Below, one piece after another: positions 23,911 to 34,382 of a stretch of DNA of 64,000 bases (the stretch's first letter is position 1; each line of letters opens with the position of its first letter). A model generated the notes under the pieces. It was given only the letters and a program-made list of their open reading frames with translations. It ran no database searches and was not told the DNA's origin. The position numbers were made by a program, and so were the translations under genes. This DNA comes from Tuctoria greenei (taxonomy: Eukaryota > Streptophyta > Magnoliopsida > Poales > Poaceae), in the NCBI GenBank assembly GCA_036927565.1, contig JAYESD010000009.1, positions 157,006,929-157,070,928 on the forward strand, written 5' to 3'.

Positions 23911-25376
23911 TGAGCCAGTGGAGGTTGAGGCCCCAGTTGAAGCTCATGTCGCTGCTCCAGAAGTGGTGGTCCTGAAGGTACTAGGGCCAGAACCAGAGCA
24001 GCTTGCAGGACCGGCAACAGGTCCTTCAACGTCGGAGCCGTCGACTGAAGACCCAGAAGCGGTGCCTTCACCTGCTCCGGAGGTGGAAGTTCCCCCTGAG
24101 GGTTCTGCTGCTGCCACTGAAGGGCTCCAGGAGGGCGGCCCCAACGCCACAGGAGTACCGGGGACCACTATTGTAGAGTGGGACCCAATTTTTTTTACGG
24201 AGAGCCTGTTTGAGCCTGCGGAAATGGTCCCAGCAGGCCCAGAACCTATCCCCATGGCGTTGTCCATAGACAACGCCTGCTCAAGCCTCATGCAGGTCCA
24301 TCTCGCCTTCGACCACGAGAGCAAAGCTTTAGAGGAGGAGCGCAACACCTTAAGGCGTTGGCGTAGTAGACTCCATTTTGAAACCAAGCTTGCTCAGACA
24401 AGGCTAGCTGAATAGAAGGAATGGATCAAGGGGGAGAAGGCTCAGTTAGAGTACTGAGACAAGTTGATGGAGGAGAAGGAGGCCACCATCCGGGCGCTCG
24501 ATGCTAACTCCAAGGAAATTCTGGAGCAAGCCAAAGAGAGACGTGATGCTGCTGATGAGCATTACGAGAAGCTCACAGAGTTGAATGAAACTCTCATGAA
24601 GCATCAAGCAGACCTGTAGGCGAGGGAGGAAAAACTCCTGGGGCAGCAGGAGGATGTGGTGAGGAGGGAAGCGGAGGTCACCCAGACTGGGTGAGAAAAA
24701 TTTGGCAGATCGCAGCAAAAAGCTGGATCTATGGAAGGAGGAAGATAGGAAGAAGAACTAGAAGGTGGGACAAGAGCTCTCGAAAAGGGAGTCTGACATT
24801 GTCACTAGGGAGGAGAGAGTCAAGGGCAGGGAGAAGGACCTTGTTGAGAGGCGGAACCGCATCCACCTCTGGGAGACGGAGTTGGCCGGCCAGGAGAAGC
24901 AGGTTGTTGAAGTCAAACAGCAACATGCTAAGTTGGCTGAGCGACTTGCCCGTGAAGGTTCGGAGCTTGCGGCCACTCAGAGGTCCCTTGAAGAGCTGCA
25001 GAGCTCAAAGGTGACTGAGTCCCTAATGGTTTGGGACTTCTTGGGGCGTGCGGACAGGGCCCTCGTGCCCCTTGGGTTCAGTCCAGTACGCCTAGAGAAC
25101 CCAGCGCAGGAGTTGGACCAGACGCTGGCAGCACTTAGCTCTGCTGGCAGCAAACTCGACGCGATGGGTGATGTCATCGCCGATCAGCTGGAGACGGAGG
25201 GTAAGTCCTTGGCTAAGAACATCGTTGAGTATGTCTTGGCATGTTACCGGAGTCGAGACCCCCAATTCTCCCTTGATTTGGTCTTTGAAGGAATCATCGC
25301 GGAAGAGGAGGATATCGCCAGGGCTAGTGTCCAAGAAGCTGCTGAGAAGGTTGCTTCGTTTTTCCACAGGACCTAG

Positions 25377-26449
25377 ATCCTTCAGTAGCTATAACGTTTC
25401 TCCCTTTATCCCTTGTAATCTCAATTTTGTAATCCAGTTCTTCTGATTAATGAAATCCTCCTTTTTGCCTTAAGTTTCACTTTGTCTTCAATATACTGTG
25501 TCGTGTCTTGTTGGCCCCTGGTACATGTGTACAATTGAGATGTGTACATGTACCAAAGGTTATGACAGTATGTTGAAGTCTTCAATTTTGAAGCATCGAA
25601 GACAGGCCCCCTGGAATGGTCGAAGCTTGTTAGCTCCGGCGTCAACATATTAGATGTTGACGGCGGACCTATCTTGGGAGATGTCAGAGCTTAGTAGCTC
25701 CAACGTCATCCACCATCATTATGCTTTTTTGCTTTTCCTGCACATTAAAGGCAAGAAAGAAAGTAAAATTCGTCCTCTTATCTATAAATTGGTTGCGGCT
25801 TATTGTTCTTATTTGAACTTTGGGCCCGAATAAACTCAACATGATAACAAGCGTTTTGATAGAATCTTCCTAGATCCACATGCCTTTTCAGTACTCACCC
25901 TACTAAGGCCTGCTAGGGTGTAGGTAGAGTGGCGTACTTAGGGTGCAGGACCAAGCTAAGTCGATATCACACCCCGGACCTATGTTGGCTTGGCGTTTAG
26001 GCAAGTAGACTATGTGGCGGTGTCAAGATCCAAAAAGACTATCAATAAGGCTTGCAATACATGTGAATTACTTGGAACAAAGCTCAAAAAGATTTGCACA
26101 ACTTCATTATAGACAAGCGGGGTAAACATAATTTGACATATTGAGCCTTGTACAAAAAGTAAATGCACGTGGAGTGTGTTTTCACACAACAATGTCTTTC
26201 ATTATAGGTCCGGATTACAGGGGAGACAAGGACACACTTAGGGTGCTGGACCCTGCTAAATGTGATTTACATCTTGTGTTAGCCCAGAGAAAGTAGTTAC
26301 ACTTTTAGTGCTGTGACTGTGTCAAGTGTTACTTGAACTTCCCGGACCCTCCTCAAGAGGTCCGGATGTTCTCCCGAAGGACTTGCTCGACTCTATGTGA
26401 TGACTCTACAACATGCATTGTGTGTAATTACACACTCACCTCCGTGATT
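25377..26449 (-). other. Gypsy B spacer between integrase end and antisense gene end
   Basis: The antisense gene and pol converge on this 1.07-kb stretch. It is noncoding in both directions. Near 25430 lies a plausible polyadenylation context for the plus-strand gene (ttaatgaaatcc). No tRNA, repeat array or known motif is seen. Confidence 0.5.
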
Positions 26450-27084
26450 CTAAGCATAAAACTTATGGAGGTGCTCGATGTTCCAAGGATTAGGAAGTGG
26501 GATCCCTCCTCAGTTGCCAAGCGAATGCACCCTGGTCGGGATACTTTAATGACTCATAAGGGACCCTCCCAGCTGGGGGAAATTTTGTTCATCCCTTCAC
26601 GAGTTAGTATCTTCCAGAGCACCAGGTCGCCTTCTTCAAGCTGTCGATCACATACATGCCTTTGATTGTAGCGCCGGAGCGCTTGGCGATAACGTGCATT
26701 CTGAACAGCTGCTTGGCCCCTTCCCTCGTCGACAAGGTCAAGGTCTTCACGCCGGAGCTGGTCCTGCATGATTTCGTCAAAGGTCCAGACCCAGAGGGAC
26801 CCCAAGGTGATCTCCGGGAGAAGGATTGCTTCAGCTCCGTACACCAAGAAAAATGGAGTCTCCCAAGTTGACCGGTTAGGTGTTGTCCTATTCGCCCACA
26901 ATATGGATGTTAGCTCTTCAATCCAGTTAGCTCCGTGCTTTTTCAAGCGCTCATATGTGCGTATCTTGAGTCCTTTTAAGATTTCTGCATTTGCTCTCTC
27001 GTCTTGGCCATTGCTTACTGGATGAGCTACTGAGGCATAGCTAAGTTGAATGCCGAGGTCTTCACAATATTCTTGGAATGCGGC

Positions 27085-27955
27085 TGTTAAAGTGTGGAAT
27101 ATGACACTTCCCCCGAACCCGTTGAGAAACAGCCCGCAGAGGTTCTTTTGTGGTTTGGGGACACAAGATCGATATCAAGATGGTGACCTCAGAGATTTAC
27201 GTGGTTCGGGCAGCCTGAGCGTAACACCCTAATCCACGGGGTTTGTGAAATTGTATTCAAGGAGTGAGTTCACTAAGGTTAGATCGCAATCACCCGGATT
27301 CGATAGAGCCCGGATCTGAATGTCTTGGTGTTCGTGCGGTGCAGACCTTTTATAGTTCTAAGGATTGGCCGTTAAAAAGCTGGCCTGGCCCCACATGTGG
27401 CCGTGGCATGCTTAATTACCTAATACACTGTCTAAAGAGTATTAAGTACAATTAATAGTGTGGTAACGTGCCTTCATGGCAACATTTCCCCTATTAATAG
27501 TGCACTTACCGTGTGTCATTAATATGGCATTAATGACACATTATTAGACCTTGTAACTGCCGTTTTAACCATCCTTGAATGTCTGTAATGGTCTTGATCG
27601 GCTTGTATTTCTGCTGGTGATGAAGGTCCGGAGGCTCCACACGTGGCAGATCCGGAGCTCTCCCTTGTGGGAGAGTAGGTCTGGGGCTGCTGTACACGTG
27701 TCGGTACCGGAGCTCCTCTCCGACGGGGGCTAGGTCCGGGGCTGTTGTACACGTGTAATCGCTGGAGCTTCCTTTGGTCGGGAGTTTTGTTCCGGGCTTA
27801 TTTTACACGTGTTAAACCGGGAGCCAGCCATGTGAGGGGAGCATATCCGGTGCAACATGACATGTGGGACCAGCAAGGGCCTTCAACTCTGACGGGTGGA
27901 ACTTTCTTGCACTTGTTGCGGTATCGTGGGGTATCCAGTATGTAGGGTACCGACA
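27085..27955 (-). mobile_element. Solo LTR of the Gypsy B family inside Gypsy B integrase
   Basis: It is 871 bp, begins tgttaaagtgtggaat and ends agggtaccgaca, flanked by a perfect TSD gcggc (27080-27084 and 27956-27960). It is homologous to the two LTRs of B. Integrase coding sequence continues on both sides in register, so this was a full element that later recombined down to one LTR. Confidence 0.92.
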
Positions 27956-29459
27956 GCGGCACTTATGAATTGAGTTCTATTGTCAGTTATTACTTTGTTT
28001 GGAACTCCAAATCTGCATATAATGGACTTCAAGAACTTGATTGCTGATTGTTTGTTGATTGTTACTACTGGAGTTGCTTCTGGCCATTTGGTGAACTTGT
28101 CGATGGTGACATATAGGAACCTGTAACCTCAGACGGCTTTTGGGAAAGGTCCCAAGATATTCGTGCCCCACACAGCGAATGGCCATGTAGGAGGTATCAT
28201 TTGTAGTGATTGAGCCGATGTGTGAATCTGTTTTGCATGGAACTGACATGCTTCACATTTCTTCACTAGCTCAACCACATCCTGAAGTGTTGTAGGCCAG
28301 TAAAAGCCATGACGAAAGGCTTTACTGACCAGCGTGCGAGAAGATGCGTGGTTCCCGCACTCGCCTCCATGGATTTTCGTGAGGAGATCGCGACCTTCTT
28401 CCCTTGCAATGCACCGCATTAGGATGCCGTTGGCACCGCGTCGGTAGAGATCCCCTTCTACCAACATGTATCTTTTAGCTAATCTGACAATCCGGTCAGC
28501 GGATACACTGTCTTCGGGAAGGATAATGTCTTTCAAGTAGCTCCGGATCTCCGAGATCCATGCATCAGAGCTAACTTGAGCTTCTGAGTCTTACGTGCTA
28601 GGTTGCTCAGAGCTCCCGAGAGCACCTACGACCCTTGGTGAACGCCATGGTAACAGGGCCACCGGGACCGCCAGCTTTGAGGTGCTGGTCTCGCCCCCTC
28701 CGCTCAGTTCGGCAGGCTGAGCTGTTGGTTTTGACAACCTCCGGACGAAGATTCCGTCAGGAGCCGGAGCTCCGGTTGAAGCTTTCGCCGAGAGTTCATC
28801 AGCTTCAGAGTTATGAAGGCGCTGAACATGATGGAGATTCAGGACTTCAAAGTCCTTCTGAAGCCTCTGGATTTCAAAGAGATAAGCAGCTAATTGAGAA
28901 TTGTTGCAGGGCATTCACCTTTCACTTGTTTGATAATGAGTTGTGAATCTCCCTTCACCAATAGCTGTTTTACACCATAAGATAGTGCCACCTTGAGTCC
29001 ATAGATGACGGCTTCATACTCCGCCATATTGTTGGTTTCCTTGAAATCAAGGTGTACCATGTACTTGACCTTCTCACCGGTTGGAGCTAGGAGAACGATT
29101 CCAGCTCCACCCCCTGCTTCTGCACGGAGCCATCGAAGTATAGGGTCCAGTGAGGCTCAGTGAATACCGGAATTTTGAGTTCTGGTTTCTTCTCACTATG
29201 GCCCCTAGGGTTTAATTGCTTGTCTTGACACGAATTCTAAATCGAATTCTGCCAGCTCCGCTGCCCATTTTGCAATATTCCTAGTAGAATTAGGGTTTTG
29301 CAAAATTGCACGCAGTGGAAAAGAGGTTACCACTAATATTCTGTGGGCTTGGAAGTAGTGACGAAGCTTTCTTGAGGCGATGAGAACTGCGTAAAGCAGT
29401 TTATGCACTTCAATATATCTTGTCTTGGCGTCATGGAGTACTTCACTAATGAAGTGCAC

Positions 29460-29770
29460 TGGGCGTTGGACTTTCCGGGCCCTCCCAGAGGGGCCTAGAG
29501 CTTCCTCTTCATCAACCTGGACCCTCCCGGAGGGGTCCGTACCTTCTTCTGGAATTTCCTGGTCCCTACGAAAGGAACCCGAAGCTTCTTCTGGAGTGAC
29601 CCAGACCCTCCCAGAGGGGTCTAGATTTTCTTGTTCAGCAGCAATTACTCCTTCGTTTGAAGGAGGTTGATCCTCCAGCATCTCGCCTTGAGGATCTGTG
29701 CCTGAGGGTTGGTCCCCAGACTCGACTTCAGGTAGTTCCGAACCCTCCCGGAGGGGTATAGACTCCTGAA
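29460..29770 (-). repeat. GC quasi-palindrome minisatellite in Gypsy B RNase H spacer
   Basis: Units of the type gaccctcccggaggggtcc recur at about 29480, 29520, 29607 and 29741, with a more diverged one near 29562. Each is close to self-complementary. They encode repeats of the type DPSGRV with acidic linkers (VDEEEALGPSGR), inserted between RT and the rest of RNase H. Confidence 0.7.
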
Positions 29771-31582
29771 TTTGGGATGGCTCCGGTCTTTTCACGACCA
29801 GGACCATACTGACAACCTCTGTAGTTGTCAAAATATAAAGCAGTAAAGGCTCACCAGGGTTTGGAGCTACCAGGATTGGTAGTGTGGTGAGGAGCTACTT
29901 CAGCTCTTGAAACGCCTTTTCTGCTTCCTCGAACCAATGAAATGGTTCGGACTTCCTCAAAAGTTTGAAGAAGGGCAGCGCCTGTTCTGCTAGTCTTGAT
30001 ATAAACCGACTGAGCGCAGCTAGACATCCAGTCAACTTTTGGACATCTTTAATGCAGGCTGGGGGCCGCATTTCTTTTATAGCCTTGATCTTCGCCAGAT
30101 TTTCTTCAATTCCTCCATGAGTCACCAAGAAACCTAGAAGCTTTCCAGAGCTGACCCCGAAGACACATTTGTCCAGGTTCAGCTTGGTGCAAGTAGTGCG
30201 TAGCTTGTCGAAGACGGCTTGTAAGTTGTCAAGGAGTGACTCCTTATTTTTTATCTTCACGACAATGTCATCAACATACACCTCCACCAAGTCTCTGATT
30301 AGCTCTCCAAATGTTTTGTACATGGCTCGCACAAATGTTGAAGCGGCATTTTTGAGACCAAATGGCATGGCAGTATAACAATACAATCCATCTACTGTTA
30401 TGAAGGCAGTATGCTCTTCATCTTCCTTAGACATTTGTATTTGATGATATACAGAATATGCATCTAAGAAACATAGTAGTTCACACCCGGAGGTGGAATC
30501 CACTATTTGATCTAATATAGGTAGTGGAAATGGATCTTTTGGACATGCCTTATTTAAGGTGGTGTAGTCGATACACATTCAAAGCTTCCCACCGGTCTTG
30601 GGTACAACAACTGGGTTTGCCAGTCATTTTGGATGGAAGACTTCCCGGATGAATCCAGCTTCGAGCAACTTCCTGATTTCCTGTCGGATGAAGTTTTGTC
30701 GCTCAATTGATTGCTTCCGGGGCTTCTGGTGTACAGGCCGAGCGTCTAGGTAAATCTTCAGATCGTGCTCAATCACCTCCCTAGGGATCCCAGGCATTTG
30801 TGACGGTTGCCAGGCAAACACATCGACATTAGCCTGAAGGAAAGTGATGAGCGCGAGTTCCTATTTTTTGTTCATACCCCCTGATATACGGGTAGCCTGA
30901 GCAGCATCGGAACCAATTTGGATGACTTTGACGGGAATGTCAGCGTCACTACTTGGTTGCACATGAGGTGCGGAGGTAGAGCCTTTGTGACGAATGCTTG
31001 GAGGATTCGCAGCTGGCTCCTTACCGGATGCTTCTTCTTGCGCTGTGGTAAGCACATAGAGTTCTTCCAGTGCAGTAACTCCTGTGGTACGATCTCCGCG
31101 GATCCGGAGAACATCCCTAGGTGTTGGCATCTTCAACACCAAATAACCATAATGGGCAGTAGCCATAAACTTGTATAAAGCTGGCCTTCCCAATATGACA
31201 TTGAATGGCAGACTGATCTGCGCAACGTCGAAGATCAACTTCTCAGTTTTGTAGTTCTCACGAGTCCCGAAGGTTACCGAGAGTGTAATAGAACCAAGAG
31301 GAGTAATGGTTCCCGAACCTACTCTGGAGAAAGGTCGGGATGGGCGAAGGTCCGAAGGCCAGAGCTGAAGCTTAACGAAAGCTTCGAAGCTTATGAGGTT
31401 TAGCCGGGAACCTCCATCCACCATCACATGGTGGATTTGGATATTGTTAATGGTGGGTGACACCATCAATGGGAGTTGACCAACCCCGATCATGTTTTGG
31501 GGGCAGTCCGAAGCATCATAAATGATGGGTGTGTCCATCCACTTCCAATGTGGTCCTGCCTTAGTAGCAGGAGCTACCACGG

Positions 31583-33417
31583 TGTAGGATCGAAGAGCAC
31601 GTAAAAAGCTTCCAGAGGGGGGGTGAATGGTAGATTTAAAAATCTTACGCAGTGGAAACAATTAAATCCCAACCCCTTTGGCAGAAAAACGATCTGTTAA
31701 AGAAATCGTGTGTGAGACTAATCTAAACATGTTTCACCGGGACAAAAGTGATATATATCAGAGAGAATCAAGTCACGAAGAAAACACAATAAGAATCATT
31801 CTCAAGTTATGATCTAAATATCGAACAAAGGTCAATCTGTCCTACCCGAGAAAAACAGTTTTGGAACACTGCAAAGAAACTCGTATAGATCAGAAACCAC
31901 AAATACAATGACTGTGAAATTTTTACAGATGATATATAATCAAGTTGTGAAGACAACCCAAGAAGAATCTTGTCAATTGGATCTGTAAAACTCGAGTTAT
32001 GATAAAACCAGCAAAGAAAGGTAGTGCTGTCCAAAAACTCGACGAGTAAAACTTGTTTGGAACAAGTCGGACGAACAAGGCACAAAAGTTCCTTCAAACT
32101 ATGAATTTTATTCAATATAACAAAAGAGGAACAGCCCCAAAGTCGTCTACACGAGCTCTGACCTCCCTTGCTTATATAACCAGCCCTTAGGCCAACCCAA
32201 TCTCAACTAGGACTCTAATCCTACTCAGATCACGAATCGAAACTTTCTATAACTGTTTAGGACTCTTCTATACGCAGATAGAAGCAATATTAAGACTTCC
32301 AAACTCCTTAGGAACATATCCCACATTCCTAAAACAACTCAAATTCGTGACCCACACGAAATCCTATCATAACAAACTCGATACTTTCCGTACCGAGCCA
32401 TAACCAACTCCGCCGCAACCGAAGTCATCAACCGATACGATCCGATCCTTCCAACCCGATCTTCCCATCCATAAACCATCTTCGGAACTATGTTGCCACG
32501 TCATGCACCGCATGCATACGTGCAAACACCTTCCTTCGTCGTCCAGTAACCTTCATATGCACTGCCCTTGATTCAATCATCCCGCGCGATCTCCTGACCC
32601 GCTCAACCACAATTCCTCCTGAATTTGGTTGTTGGAACCTCATCTCCTCCCTGAGACTAGTCCAAAGGATCCTGTCACCAGCCATGACTTGAACTCAAGC
32701 AACACCTGCACATGAACAAACAACCAATCCGTACGAGCCCAAGTCCGCGACTTGACCAAGTCAGTTCCGAACACAACACCTTACGTGAGCACCTCACATA
32801 AGCATGTTGCAAAGCATATCAAGACGATATCAGCCATATCAACCAAAAATGCACCAAAAACTTAGCAAATGAATATTAAGCAATCTTTCTAACAATGTAA
32901 AGCAAGTTTGAAACATTTCACAGTAAAAGCAAGAACATTGCGATCAAGCTCCGAACCTTGCCAAAGTTAACCGGAGCTTGAGCCAGAGCTTACCAAGGCT
33001 AATACAACCTAGCGCTGGAGCTTACCAAACCTAGCAGGACCTAGCACCGGAGCTTACCAAAACTAGTCGTACCTAGCGCCGGAGCTAACCAAAACTAGTC
33101 GGAACTAGTCAACCCAAAAGCCGGAGCTAGGAAAACATGTCGGAGCTAATAAACATAAGTCGAACCTATCAAAACATATCGAAGATTAACAAAGACATGC
33201 CGGAGCTATCAAAGACATGTCGGAGCTAAAGACAAAGCTCACCGGAGCTACTCAAAAACATATCGGACCTAGACAAAGCAAGTCGGACCTTACATCGGAC
33301 CTTGCAGAAGCTCGGAGCTAGAGTCGAACCTTGCTAAAAAGATGTTATGGCAGCATTCAAAACTTTTATTGACAAAGCCAATGTATTCAGCACGCATAGG
33401 TCTCACAATCTCCCCCT
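31583..33417 (-). repeat. Copia D 3' LTR
   Basis: On the plus strand it begins tgtaggatcgaagagc and ends cataggtctcaca. The segment 32970-33330 is a dense run of degenerate units built on CCGGAGCT with spacers such as taccaaaactagtcg. Confidence 0.92.
32970..33330 (-). repeat. CCGGAGCT-type short repeat array in Copia D LTR
   Basis: CCGGAGCT or one-base variants (tcggagct, ctggagct) recur every 20-35 bp, alternating with gcctagc/ctagtcg words. The same array is in the other LTR at about 41520-41880. Confidence 0.75.
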
Positions 33418-34382
33418 TGATGAATGCATTGGCAACACCATTTAAAATCCGATCATTGGCTTATTCACATTAAAAGTTTTGAAAATAATTTCTCCCACTT
33501 TGTAAAACAGAAATAAAATGAGAAGAAATAAATTTATAAATTTCTCCCCCTATACATATTCCTCCCCCTTGCATAATTCACCATATTATCTCTCTCTCTT
33601 TGACAATGTATTCAGCAAGGTTCAAAAGAGAAATTTTAATTGTTATGAGTATATTATAACATATACATATAAAACAAAGCTCATCCAAGTCATACTATCA
33701 AGTAACTTACACTATCACAACAATGAGATACATAAAGTAGTGTAATTCATGCTAGAGATCAAATATAATTTTCAATTTAAGCAAGTCATGATCTCACAAA
33801 CTTAACTATTTTAATACCTGAAAGCATGACACTTGTTGCTGCATTTTATTATTTTTCAAAGCACAAATTTAGATCATATGATATTTGCAAGAGATTATAT
33901 GTGCATCTGCCTTATTCTAACCAACCAAGCCAAGCCTATGTCATTTGACAATCAGAAGCTTAAGGACATGGTTTTAGTCATACACAACTTCTTCCAAGTT
34001 CATATCTAAGTTCAATGATAAGCCATCTCAAAAGAAGAAGTGTGATGCATGCATATTCTCTTGATATTTTCTCAATTTTTTATTGATCTTAAAAACTCAA
34101 CATGTGAGTTGATTACTTGATTAATTCTTTATGATTAAAAGCACTTGTGAGCATGCAACAAGTTCAAAACAGCAAGAAAGTTCGACCATGACCAGATTTA
34201 GTGTAAGTAATTATTCCAATTACTAGACATGGCAAAAACTACAAAATGTATAACACGAGTAATGTAGTAAGAACTTTCAACATGTAAAAGTAATCACAAA
34301 GTAATATATGTATGAAATACTATGCTCGTATTATTTTAATTTCAGATTTACACATATACTTCTCAAGTTTGAAAATTGCCCC
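33418..34382 (-). other. Copia D 3' noncoding region
   Basis: 965 bp of AT-rich sequence between the RNase H end and the 3' LTR. The polypurine tract (tcaagggggagat on the minus strand, 33418-33430) is the only feature I recognise. Pyrimidine runs such as ctcccccttgc recur near 33540-33575. No ORF corresponds to a third gene. Confidence 0.7.

Larger units (their letters stand above)
10798..25376 (+). pseudogene. Antisense ORF of Gypsy B (transposase_28-like / coiled-coil protein), split by Copia E
   Basis: The frame starts at ATG 10798 (MELGLPKSCLKSDDYL) and runs to 11301. It resumes at 22408 in the same register after Copia E (11302-22402 plus 5-bp duplication). The N-terminal ~280 residues, with HMVRADKLPFKKE, YFSVYAMVGLIPPFS and YYFVKRKK, resemble the putative gypsy-type transposon domain (PF04195) found in antisense ORFs of grass Gypsy elements; this is from memory of the family. 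A Lys/Pro/Ser-rich linker follows, then an intron (23295-23373), a Val/Pro/Ala/Glu repeat region (23400-24180) and a long charged coiled coil (24300-25000, for example REERVKGREKDLVERR), then the C-terminal globular part ending EKVASFFHRT. Stops (11254, 22693, 23146, several after 24400) and frameshifts make it a pseudogene. It overlaps no sense ORF of B. Confidence 0.75.
26450..31582 (-). pseudogene. Gypsy B pol: protease, RT, RNase H, second RNase H module, integrase
   Basis: Reading from 31582 leftward: the protease has VMVDGGSRLNLIS (DGGS for the usual DSGS) and FNVILGRPAL. RT follows with CIDYTTLNKACPKDPFPLP, AMPFGLKNAAST and the catalytic VYVDDIVVK. RNase H follows with an Asp/Pro/Gly-rich insertion (29460-29770) and VHKLLYAVLIASRKLRHYF. 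A second RNase-H-like module (WTLYFDGS) lies at about 29140. The integrase zinc module is IHGGECGNH...CEACQ. The core starts WGTNILGPFP, where the first catalytic Asp appears as Asn, then ITDNRTQF. It continues across the solo LTR (27085-27955) with HPVSNGQDERANAEILKG and ends at about 26450 after NIEHLHKFYA. A few stops, for example near 30590 and 26565, and small frameshifts inactivate it. The N-terminal side was cut from gag by Copia D. Confidence 0.88.

Noticed and set aside
32488..32685. Frames repeated in both Copia D LTRs (also 40981-41238)
   Set aside because: Within LTRs, with no known product. The similarity reflects LTR identity.
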